The position numbers and the translations under genes were made by a program. This document shows positions 1 through 8,677 of a stretch of 64,000 nucleotides of DNA, piece after piece. Numbering within the stretch: the stretch's first letter is position 1; every line of letters begins with the position of its first letter. Below the pieces are notes generated by a model. That model was not told the origin of the DNA. It ran no database searches and was given only the letters and a program-made list of their open reading frames with translations. Origin of the DNA: Vibrio mexicanus (lineage in GTDB: Bacteria; Pseudomonadota; Gammaproteobacteria; Enterobacterales; Vibrionaceae); the NCBI RefSeq assembly GCF_001012815.1, contig NZ_JYJP01000095.1, positions 1 through 64,000 on the forward strand, read 5' to 3'.

Positions 1-131
1 AAGAGACAGGCGATAACGCTGGCTTTTTTGAGCAGTTTTAAACGGAGTGAAAAAGGTGACTAAGCTTTTCCTGTCCAAAAATAGTCCGTTTGAGTCATGC
101 TAAAGCAGTCAACTGACACTAGGGGTCAATA

Positions 132-482
132 TCAGTTGTCTGCCATTTTCGCTTGCATCGCAAGGTATTCTAAACGGCCCAACTCATACTGAGTTTGGAA
201 ATCGTCTGACAGTTCGTCACAGATGCCATTGTAAATCTTACCTACCATGCCGACTTTATACGGGTCTTGGCTGCAGTATACTTTTTGGCCAACAACATAA
301 CCTTCTTCATAAAGTGCGTAGTCTTCAGCAGTAAACTCATTTTGTTCGATCATAACTTTGCCAGCAACTGCTTGGTCAAAGCCATATTTTTGCCAGTTGT
401 CGACGGTATCCATTGAAGTGCCCGTTGTTGAGCAGCCCGCCAATACGAAACCAGCAATCAACAGTGATAGTTTGGCTTTCAT
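132..482 (-). CDS. DUF2799-type lipoprotein
   Basis: A 116-residue predicted lipoprotein. The N-terminus has a short basic start, a hydrophobic stretch and a lipobox (LAGC, Cys17), so it should be lipid-anchored after signal peptidase II cleavage. The mature part is rich in Tyr, Gln and Glu and resembles the small DUF2799 family of proteobacterial lipoproteins, whose function I do not know. It follows the ROK kinase and OmpG-like porin genes on the same strand with about 22 bp between it and the kinase, so it may be the last gene of that operon. The family call rests on overall look (recurrent Y-x-x-G-x-x-x-G spacing) and is moderate. Confidence 0.7.
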   Translation of the reverse strand: MKAKLSLLIAGFVLAGCSTTGTSMDTVDNWQKYGFDQAVAGKVMIEQNEFTAEDYALYEEGYVVGQKVYCSQDPYKVGMVGKIYNGICDELSDDFQTQYELGRLEYLAMQAKMADN

Positions 483-504
483 AATTCTTCCTCGTTAAAT
501 TCTG

Positions 505-1404
505 TTAAGACACACATAAGAATGCTGCGCCTTTGACTCCGCTATCGTCACCCAGTTGAGCTTTTAAAATCGGGGTGGTGCAGTTACCGCCAAACACATA
601 TTTTGACAGTACAGGGGGCAAATCATCATAAATACCCGCTTCATTCGACATTCCACCACCCAACACGATAGCGTATGGGTCGAAAACATTGATCACTTGA
701 GAAAGTGCTCTCGCTAATTGATCAATATAGTGGTTGTAGTGCGTTTTTGCAGACTCAGACTTATTACGCGCAGCCATGATTTGTTGACTTGTTAGATCGG
801 TTCCATGTTGGGCATTGTATCTGGCCGCGAAGCCAGTGCCGGATAGAAACAACTCATTACAAGCCGTGCTTTCGCAATAACACGGTTTCGGAGCAAAATC
901 GCAGTCGGTGTTAAGGTGAGCCAGTTGGTTGTGTCCCCACTCGCCCGCGATGTTGTTTGGGCCTTTGACTAACTGCTTATTGCTCACCACTCCACCACCG
1001 CATCCAGTGCCAATAATGGCACCGAAAGCCGATGGATAACCTTTTGCTGCGCCGAACAGAGCTTCACTCAACGCGAAGCAATCTGCATCGTTGGCTAAGA
1101 AAATGGTTTTCCCTAAACGCTGCTCTAAGTCTTGCTTGAGCGGCTGACCATTTATCACCAGAATGTTGGAATTCTTGATGTTATCGGTTTTAGGGCAAAT
1201 TGCACCAGGTAGCCCAATACCAATATTGATGTCTTCTGCGACCTGGCTGATTGCAGTTTCAATGATGTCGATTACGTGACGTAGAAAAGCATCATAGTCA
1301 TCCTTGATGGTTTCATAACGTTGGTAGTACAGCTGTTCACCATCGTCTTGGAAAAGGGCTGCGGAAATCTTGGTTCCGCCAATATCTAAGCCTAAGTACT
1401 GCAT
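505..1404 (-). CDS. ROK-family sugar kinase (fructokinase/mannokinase type)
   Basis: A 299-residue ROK kinase that should phosphorylate a free hexose with ATP in the cytoplasm. Seen: the N-terminal phosphate-binding motif DIGGTK (residues 7-12), the catalytic Asp in NDADCFALSEA, and the GEWGH motif whose His usually helps to bind zinc. The zinc-site cysteines survive as CYCESTAC, but the two glycines normal in CxCGxxGCxE are Glu and Ala. SGTGF follows as usual. Length is normal. It lies 10 bp after the porin gene and so is probably co-transcribed with it. Mannose, fructose or an N-acetylhexosamine are possible substrates; a mannokinase role would fit the alpha-mannosidase and ManA encoded divergently. 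Confidence 0.85.
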   Translation of the reverse strand: MQYLGLDIGGTKISAALFQDDGEQLYYQRYETIKDDYDAFLRHVIDIIETAISQVAEDINIGIGLPGAICPKTDNIKNSNILVINGQPLKQDLEQRLGKTIFLANDADCFALSEALFGAAKGYPSAFGAIIGTGCGGGVVSNKQLVKGPNNIAGEWGHNQLAHLNTDCDFAPKPCYCESTACNELFLSGTGFAARYNAQHGTDLTSQQIMAARNKSESAKTHYNHYIDQLARALSQVINVFDPYAIVLGGGMSNEAGIYDDLPPVLSKYVFGGNCTTPILKAQLGDDSGVKGAAFLCVS

Positions 1405-1414
1405 AACTCTACCC

Positions 1415-2425
1415 TTACTTACCCAGTGGTACGTTAATGGTTAGTGTTGCAATGGTTTCCATACGGCTGTAGTTGCCACCCACCCAAATGCTGTCGTTGT
1501 AGTGGTAATCATATAGGTCTTGGCCAACTAGGCCGCGCACTGTCACGCCATTTTCAAACGTTTTTCCGTAGCTGGCTTCTAGGCGCGTGTAGAATTCCAC
1601 AAACTTGTCGCGCAGAACTTCACTTGAATCTTCCATACCGCCGTAGAACTCAAGTTTGTTGTGCCATGTGAACTTGAAGCCGCCGTTGGTGTAGATGTCG
1701 TACCAAGTTTCATTTTCAGAGCCGTAGTGGTACTTAATGCCATCTTTCGCCATGGTATCTAGGTAGTTACGGAAACTGAAGATCGAGCGGAAGTTGTCAC
1801 TCCACTGAGATACTAAGAAGAAGTTCATTACCTGTTGACGATGACCGCGGTAGTTACCACCTTGGTGGAACTTACTGGATTCACCCAATACGATGTACTC
1901 GGTCAATAGCGGACGGAAGTTTAGAGTATGCGAACCGCTGTCCCATGGTGTGATGCCGTTAGGGAATGATGTCAGCATGTCAAACTGTAGATAGTAGTCG
2001 TTTGAACTCCAGTTCAGGTCACCGCTTGTGTTTTTGAAGTTCCAGTCACCTTCCCATGCGATTGCCGGACGGAATTTCCATTCACGGCCTAGCCATTCAA
2101 TACCATCGTAGTGGAAGCGTAAGTGGGCTTCGTGATCCCAGTGATAACCATTTTTAAAATAGCCGTCGCCGTTGTCTGTGAAGTAGTCAATGCGGCGTAA
2201 ATCAAGCCATAAGTCACTATCTTCAGTGAGCTGAAGCATACCTTGCAGTAGCTTCTTGTTAACTTCCACTTCGTCACGACTGTTTGGTGTCGGGGCGTTG
2301 TCAAAGTCGTAACTGAACGTTCTAAATTCAGTTTCGTTTTGAATCCAACCACCGCTTGCCATAGCGCCGCTCGCGAATAAGGAACACAGGGATAATGTTA
2401 GTAGAGTACGTTTATTATTTTGCAT
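1415..2425 (-). CDS. OmpG-like outer-membrane porin
   Basis: A 336-residue predicted beta-barrel. The start at 2425 is preferred over the longer frame because it opens a signal peptide (basic NNKR, hydrophobic core, cleavage near GAMASG) and an AGGA-like ribosome site lies upstream. The mature part alternates aromatic and polar residues with many W, Y and G, as in porins, and recalls OmpG/KdgM-type monomeric oligosaccharide channels. It probably admits the glycan used by the divergent plus-strand operon. Family assignment is by general look and length (OmpG is about 300 residues); substrate is inferred from neighbours only. The protein ends in Gly-Lys, not the C-terminal Phe common in porins. 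Confidence 0.65.
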   Translation of the reverse strand: MQNNKRTLLTLSLCSLFASGAMASGGWIQNETEFRTFSYDFDNAPTPNSRDEVEVNKKLLQGMLQLTEDSDLWLDLRRIDYFTDNGDGYFKNGYHWDHEAHLRFHYDGIEWLGREWKFRPAIAWEGDWNFKNTSGDLNWSSNDYYLQFDMLTSFPNGITPWDSGSHTLNFRPLLTEYIVLGESSKFHQGGNYRGHRQQVMNFFLVSQWSDNFRSIFSFRNYLDTMAKDGIKYHYGSENETWYDIYTNGGFKFTWHNKLEFYGGMEDSSEVLRDKFVEFYTRLEASYGKTFENGVTVRGLVGQDLYDYHYNDSIWVGGNYSRMETIATLTINVPLGK

Positions 2426-2938
2426 TTTAGTGTGATGTCCTATGAGCAATTTCGCAGCAGATTGTGAGGTATCGGAAATCGAAAATTGCTCCGAGAGGGC
2501 TGAATATTTACACAAAGAGAGAATAGTCACGCAAAATTCGTGTTAGCGGGCTAAGAGTTGTGCGCGCAATCACACTGATTAATAGTTTGATATAGTTCAC
2601 ATATCCGATCTGATATATGATTTAATTTGTTTAAAATCAGTAGCTTAAATTGTCTTTTTGCTCATGAAAGGCGTGGTGTCTTAAATCCTTAATCAGGCAC
2701 TTAAAGTAATTGCTCTCATACCCCTTAAAATCATGTGTGATCTTGATCTTCCAAATGACCAATAATCGAGCATTTGGTGAGACTAAGATCACTCAATTGA
2801 CAAAATTGGTCATGCTGTGACGTTAATCTGAAAAAAATAATTAATCTAAACCCAACGAAAAAATGCTCATCTTTGAGATTTAAATCAATATAAGTTGATG
2901 TATTAAAAAGTATTTTTAGTATTTATAGGGCTTAGATA
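2426..2938. promoter_or_regulatory. Divergent promoter region between porin/kinase operon and nanE operon
   Basis: About 510 bp with no convincing gene, AT-rich, lying between two divergent sugar-catabolism operons. Two symmetrical signals are visible. ATATC at 2601-2605 and GATAT at 2612-2616 frame a 16-bp dyad. A perfect 9-bp inverted repeat, ATGACCAAT (2755-2763) and ATTGGTCAT (2805-2813), has arms 41 bp apart, with a second pair CCAAATG/CATTTGG (2751-2757, 2771-2777) inside. The RpiR-type regulator at 14256 is the obvious local candidate to bind here. That is inference; no consensus for it is known to me. Confidence 0.45.
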
Positions 2939-3628
2939 ATGTTAGCGGCACTGAAAGGCGAACTGATAGCTTCGGTACAAGCACTTCCTCACGAACCTCT
3001 ATTTGGTTCAGAGACGATAGTGAAAATGGCAGCGGCGGTATTGGAAGGCGGCGCACAAGCACTTCGTATTCAGTCAACGGACGACATCAAAGCGGTGAAA
3101 CAGGCATTTCCTACTGTGCCAGTCATCGGTTTAATCAAACAAGATTACAGTGATTCTGAAATTTTCATCACCCCAACGTCTAAAGAAGTAAAAGCGATCA
3201 TTGATGCAGGTGCAGACATGATTGCACTTGATATGACAGGGCGCACTCGCCCAAGTGGTGAGACAATTGAAGACCTGATTGGCCAAATTCGTCAGTCTTC
3301 TTGCACGATCATGGCAGACATTGCCACGTTCGAGCAGGGCGTCGAAGCGCAAAGATTGGGTGTGGATTGCGTATCAACAACGTTATCGGGTTACACACCA
3401 GATACGGCTCACAACGGTGATGCGCCAGATTTCGCTTTGATTCGTCGCTTAAGTCAAGCGTTAACGATTCCAGTCATTGCTGAAGGGCGCGTTTCTACGC
3501 CAAACCATGTTTCACAGGCAATGGCAGCCGGTGCTTGGACAGTGGTTGTGGGTTCTGCCATCACGCGTCCACAGCTCATCACTCAAAAGTTCGTCTCTGC
3601 TATCCAAGCTGAGAAGGAGTTAGCGTAA
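2939..3628 (+). CDS. nanE: N-acetylmannosamine-6-phosphate 2-epimerase
   Basis: A 229-residue TIM-barrel enzyme that converts ManNAc-6-phosphate to GlcNAc-6-phosphate. Seen: the family segment IGLIKQDY with the catalytic Lys at residue 67, DMTGRTRPSG in the middle, and PVIAEGRVSTPN near residue 180 carrying the catalytic Glu. Length is normal for NanE. The stop overlaps the start of the next gene by one base (TAATG), which indicates coupled translation with the ROK kinase. In sialic acid users nanE sits with nanA and nanK; here no nanA is present, so ManNAc probably comes from another conjugate cut in the cytoplasm. Confidence 0.95.
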   Translation: MLAALKGELIASVQALPHEPLFGSETIVKMAAAVLEGGAQALRIQSTDDIKAVKQAFPTVPVIGLIKQDYSDSEIFITPTSKEVKAIIDAGADMIALDMTGRTRPSGETIEDLIGQIRQSSCTIMADIATFEQGVEAQRLGVDCVSTTLSGYTPDTAHNGDAPDFALIRRLSQALTIPVIAEGRVSTPNHVSQAMAAGAWTVVVGSAITRPQLITQKFVSAIQAEKELA

Positions 3629-4569
3629 TGACTGAACTTGCACTTGGCCTAGACCTTGGCGGTACTAAGATTCGTGCAGGTCTGATCGACAGCGAAGGCC
3701 GTCTAGTGGTTGCGAATACCTCGGCGACGAATATCAGTGAAGGTCGTGAAGGCATCATGAACAGCATCATTGCGGCGATTGTCCCTTTGATTACCCGTGC
3801 ACGTCGCGAGAAGAAGCTTCTGCTTGGTATCGGTGTATCGGCTGCGGGTGTTATCAACGTTCGCTCTGGCTCGGTCGTTGATGCGACAGACAGCCTTCCT
3901 CAATGGAAGGGCACACGTCTTGGCTACATGCTGGAAGAAGAGTTCGGCATCTTTGTCGGCACCGACAATGACGTAAACTGCGCACTGCTCGGTGAACAGT
4001 GGCTAGGCGGCGCGCAAAGCTATAACGATGTCGTGATGCTAACACTAGGTACTGGTCTAGGTGGCGCAATGCTAAGTGGCGGCAAAATGATGCACGGCTC
4101 TAGCTATTTGGCGGGTCACTGGGGGCGTATGGAAGTGCCTCATCCTTACCGTCCACAAATGACCGTACCCCTCGAATCTCTGCTATCTGGCACAGGACTT
4201 CGCGAAACGTTGTTGTTTCAACTTCCTGACAGCGAACATCACAAATACCCAGATGGGCTTAGCGTGATCCAAGCCTACGCAGAGCGTGATCCTAAGGTGA
4301 TCGCAACGGTTGAAGATTTCATGCGCTTGCTTGCAACGACGATCAGCAACATTCGTTGGACGGTGGATCCACAATTGGTTCTGCTCGGCGGCGGCATGAT
4401 CAACTCTCGCGAACATTGGTGGGAGCTAATGCTACAACAACTTCAGCAAAAAGGCGTGATGACGCCAGTTCGCCCAGCAACGCTGAGCAACGATGCCGGT
4501 ATGTACGGCGCAGCGAAGATGGTGTTCAACCACTTCCAAGAACTTAAACAACAACGCGATGATATCTAA
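3628..4569 (+). CDS. ROK-family sugar kinase lacking the zinc site
   Basis: A 313-residue ROK kinase, the likely supplier of ManNAc-6-P to NanE or of mannose-6-P to ManA. Seen: DLGGTK (residues 9-14), NDVNCALLGE containing the catalytic Asp, TLGTGLGGA, and LESLLSGTGL. The usual GExGH motif reads GHWGR and the CxCGxxGCxE zinc motif is absent, so this is a zinc-free variant of the fold. The start overlaps the nanE stop, and the GH38 gene begins 36 bp downstream. NanK-like function is the simplest reading from position, but a glucokinase-like or mannose kinase role is possible. Confidence 0.85.
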   Translation: MTELALGLDLGGTKIRAGLIDSEGRLVVANTSATNISEGREGIMNSIIAAIVPLITRARREKKLLLGIGVSAAGVINVRSGSVVDATDSLPQWKGTRLGYMLEEEFGIFVGTDNDVNCALLGEQWLGGAQSYNDVVMLTLGTGLGGAMLSGGKMMHGSSYLAGHWGRMEVPHPYRPQMTVPLESLLSGTGLRETLLFQLPDSEHHKYPDGLSVIQAYAERDPKVIATVEDFMRLLATTISNIRWTVDPQLVLLGGGMINSREHWWELMLQQLQQKGVMTPVRPATLSNDAGMYGAAKMVFNHFQELKQQRDDI

Positions 4570-4605
4570 CCGCGACAAGCACTAATCCGTATTTAGGGTA
4601 AAACT

Positions 4606-7135
4606 ATGTCTAAAAAAATCTGTTCTGTCGTATTTCAAACTCACTGGGATCGCGAGTGGTACTTACCTTTTGAAACGTTTCGAGTTCGCTTGATCCGCGT
4701 AATGGAACGCGTGGTATCGGCATTAGAAAACAACGAGTTGGAAAGCTTCCTATTTGATGGTCAAGTTGTGGCTGCGGAAGATCTACTTGAAGCGTGTGAG
4801 CCTGAACTGGCTGAAAAACTGCACCGCCTAATGCAAGAAGGCCGCCTAGTGCTAGGCCCTTGGTATGTGATGGCGGATGAATTCCTATGTGGTGGCGAAA
4901 GCTTGATTCGTAACCTAGAGATCGGCCGCAAGCTGGCGAACTCTTTGGGTAACTACCAGCAAGTGGGTTACCTGCCGGATACCTTTGGTCATATCGGTCA
5001 GATGCCGCAAATTCTTTCTGGTTTCAACATCAACAATACAGTGCTTTGGCGCGGTATTGATGCGAACCAGTCTGAGCTCCGTTGGAAAGGAGTTGATGGT
5101 ACAGAAATCTTCACTCTGTTCTTAACAGAAGGCTACTACCAACACCCACTAAATACTGACAACTTTGCAGACAACATCGACGTTTACCTAAACAAAATCA
5201 CTGAACGTGCAACGACCGACGAGCTATTGCTGACTCAAGGTGGTGATCACCTACGCCCAGCACAAGGCAATATGCAAGAACGCATTGCAGAGTTCAACCA
5301 CGGCCGTGACGACATCGAACTTAAGCAGAGCGATCTGGCGACTTACCTAGAGACGCTGCAAGCGAAATGCGATGACGCACTACCAAGCGTAGAGGGAGAG
5401 CTAAGAGGCAATGACCGCGCATTCGTTCTTCCAGATGTTTTATCGACCCGCCGCTACCTAAAAGCACTGAACCAAGAAGCAGAAGATACGCTAACGCGCA
5501 AAGTAGAGCCGCTACTGGCGATGGCTCCGGTAGAAAACTACCCGAACCGCCTGCTAGAACAAAGCTGGAAAACACTGCTGACTCAACACGCTCACGATTC
5601 AATTTGTGGCTGTTCAGTTGATGAAGTGCACCGCGAGATGGAAACGCGTTACGAAAAGCTAGCTCAGCGCAGCCAAGCGATGATGGACATGGCGCTGTTG
5701 TCTCTAGGTTGTATTACTGATGAGGTCAATGGTCAGTCGGGTCCAAGTCCGTTTGCGGATCACTCAGCTATCTCTCTATTCAACCCAAATCCAAAAGCGT
5801 TTGATGGTTGGGTAACCGAGCGCATCTTCGTTGCGGGCGATGAAGCATACGGCTTACAGATTAAAGATGAGCAAGGTGAGATCCTGACACCAGTTATTAT
5901 CAAGACAGAGCCTGGCTTTAACTTTGAATCACCAATCGACGATTTCCCAGATCGCATTGAAGGTCACTGGTACAAGATTGCGCTGCAAGTTCAAATCGAA
6001 GGTCTTTCTTACTGTGCATTGAATGTTGAGAAATTAGAAACGGCATCGCCAATTATGGCTCGTTCAGCAGCCGTCATTGCGAATGACACGCTTACTGTTG
6101 AGTGGTGCAGCAACGCAACGCTAACGGTGACAATTAACCAAACGGGTGAGACGTTTGATGGCTTAGGTCGCATTGAATCTTCATTGGATTGCGGTGACAG
6201 CTACAACTACGCACCTGCAATGAACGATCGCCTAAGCGTCGCGAAATTGGTGGGCCCTGTTCAAACTCGCCAGCACACGGACTTCTCTGAAATGGTGGCA
6301 CGTGTTGAGCTGATTCAACCAAGCGAGCTTAGCCTAGATCGCCGCAGTGCAAGTGGCGTTGATGTTCGCAGCTATGGCGAAATTACTGTGACGCTGATGC
6401 GTGACACAGACTACATCGACGTTGCAATTAACTGGACAAACAATGCGAAAGATCACCGCCTATCCATGCACTTCCCAACGGGTGAGAAGCTAGAAGTGAA
6501 CGCAAGCGGACAGCGCATTTGAAGTGGCGACTCGCCCTGTTGTTTATCAAGACAACCAACGCGTTCTGCCAAACAAAGAAGCCAAAGTATCGGTGAACCC
6601 TAGCCAGTCGTTTGTCACAGCGGGTGCGGTTCAAGTTACCCACCTAGGTGTGACTGAGTACCGTGTGGTTGAAGCTCAAGCTGGTGATGAGCTAGCCATG
6701 ACCCTGCTTCGTAGTGTGGGCTGGTTATCTCGCCGCGATTTCTCTACCCGTGGCAATGGTGCAGGCCCTGACTTGCCGACGCCAGAAGCACAATGCTTGG
6801 GCGAGCACGACTACCGTCTGCGCGTCCACTTAGGTCGCGTTGAAAGTGAAGTTCAGTGTCAGCGAGCTGAAGGTTTACGTTACGCCCCAATGCTAGTGAA
6901 AGGCCACAGCAACGCATGGCTAGAGCCTGTGAAACTGGGTAATGCGGCACTGCAAGTGTCTGCGCTACGCAAAGTAGGCAATGAGCTTGAGATGCGTATC
7001 TGGAACCCATCTAAGCGTGTTCAAAGCATCGAGCTATCACGCGAATACAAGGTGGTGAACTTCATTGGTGAAGCACAACCAATGCTGACTCAAGTCGAGC
7101 CTAATCAGATTGTTACGCTACGTTTGCCAGCTTAA
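4606..7135 (+). pseudogene. GH38 alpha-mannosidase, frameshifted near 6508
   Basis: A cytoplasmic glycoside hydrolase of family 38 related to mannosylglycerate hydrolase MngB; it has no signal peptide. Seen: zinc-binding HWDREW (His13, Asp15), nucleophile motif PDTFGHIGQ (Asp125), and HAHDSICGC near residue 330 with a zinc-ligand His. The frame breaks near 6508: codons run to a stop at 6520-6522, while the C-terminal beta domain continues in the next frame to 7135. Removing one G from the GG at 6508-6509 gives SDSAFEVATR, which matches the usual GH38 turn, and yields 842 residues, a normal length. Either a sequence error or a recent mutation. It should free mannose from an imported alpha-mannoside. 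Confidence 0.88.
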
Positions 7136-7251
7136 TTATTGGTTAGCAATAAGATAGCCAACGCAGCGTCTTTATAAAACTTTATTAATAACAACTACCT
7201 ACGCCGGCACAGCGTGTCGGCATAACGATCCTACAAAAGTTGAGAATACCC

Positions 7252-8619
7252 ATGAACAATATAGAAATTCTCCGTCTATTACTTATTTCAGGTGGCCTGA
7301 TATTCTTCGTATACGCCATGATTACGAAGCGTATCTCAACCCTGATTGCACTGCCTTTAATGGGGGCGTTAACAGCGCTTATTGCCAGTGTTGGTGAAAT
7401 TCCAATGCTTGGTCTATTTGCCCATGAAAATGCCGAAGGCGAAACGGTGCAAGGCATCATGAATGCCGTATTTGGTGACGGCGCACGTATGATGGCATCT
7501 ACAATCGCAGCCTCGATTTTTGGTGGTGCGTTTGCCGTACTCCTTCGTCGTGTAGGTATCGCAGAAGCGATCATCAAGAAAGCCGCAGAGCTAGCTGGTG
7601 ACCGCATTCGAGTCATCGCGTTTATCTTCTACGTCGCGACTATGGTGATCTTCTCGGCTATCGGCGGTCTGGGTGCGGTAATCTTGATTGGTTCTGTTGC
7701 GCTACCAATTATGATGACTGCGGGTATCTCTGGTGTGGTTGCAGGCGCAATCATCCTATTGGGCCTTACCACTGGTGGTGTAATGAACCCAGCTGGCTTC
7801 GCTTTCTTTGCAACCATTCTTGCGCCAGTAATTGATGGTGGCTACGAAGCGGCATACGAAATCGTTGCTCGCATGGCTATCACACTGTTCATTATCTCTA
7901 TGCTTGTGTCGATTGCTTACATCATGCTGAACGTTAAGAACTCTCAACGTAGCGCATGGCATGCTCGCAAAACTCAGCCAGCTTACGAACTAAGCAACTG
8001 GGCACTCATTGCACCAATCGTTCCTGTGGCACTGGTTTTAAGCTCTATCTACATTCTTCCTCAGGTAATCACAGCTGAACTGGCGATCATCGTTGGTATC
8101 GCGTACACGGTTTACGTTTGTAAGATCAAAGACAAAATCAACGCTATCGCACAATCATTCGTGCAAGGCACACAAGAAGTGGCGGGTGCAATTGTACTGC
8201 TTATCGGCCTTGGTATTTTGATTCGCGGTGTTCAGTTCTACACAGTAACGCCAATCATTGCACCAGCGATTGAAGTACTTGTGTCTATGCTACAAAGCCC
8301 AATGACTTACGTTATCGCTTCACACTAGCAACGCCACTTGTTCTTTACCGTGGTCCACTTAACTCTTGGGGTATCGGTGGTTCGCTTCCAGCTATCTTTG
8401 CGACAGCAGGTTTCTCACCTATCGCGGTAGTTTGGTACTACGTTCAACGGGTATGATGCAAGGCTTCGGTGACCCAACGAACTCGCAAAACATCTGGATT
8501 GCAGACTTCGTTCAAGTTGACCCGAACGACATCACAAAGAGCCTATTCTGGGTAGGTCTAGTGATTACCTTTGTCGCACTTGCTACGCCATCCTTGTAGA
8601 CCAGATTCCACTGATTTAA
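7252..8619 (+). pseudogene. Ion-transporter-superfamily permease (GntP/CitM-like), three frameshifts
   Basis: An inner-membrane secondary transporter, about 456 residues when repaired, with 10 or more hydrophobic segments. The ATG at 7252 is chosen over an in-frame TTG 12 bp upstream. Membrane segments are seen from LLLISGGLIFFVYAM onward, with the Gly-rich GLTTGGVMNPAGFAFFATI loop typical of this group. The 3-prime end is broken three times (near 8321, 8446 and 8587). Adding one base at each restores a frame running through LATPLVLYRGP, TGMMQGFGDPTN and ATAILVDQIPLI to a stop at 8617-8619. Members of this superfamily mostly carry organic anions by ion symport, so the substrate of this operon may be acidic. 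The exact family is uncertain. Confidence 0.72.
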
Positions 8620-8677
8620 CCACGGCTGGTGGCCGAATAGGCCACCTCATTTAAGAGTAAAGAATAGGTAAAAAACT

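Noticed and set aside
2735..2830. CRP sites in the divergent promoter region
   Set aside because: TGTGATCTTGATCTTCC and GGTGAGACTAAGATCACT have only one good half-site or the wrong spacing (8 instead of 6).
2939..4569. A sialic acid catabolic cluster
   Set aside because: NanE and a ROK kinase are present, but no NanA lyase, NagA/NagB, sialidase or TRAP sialate transporter is found in the window.
6490..6540. Programmed ribosomal frameshift in the GH38 gene
   Set aside because: No slippery heptamer or downstream pseudoknot is evident, and GH38 enzymes are normally one frame; other breaks in the window make an indel more likely.
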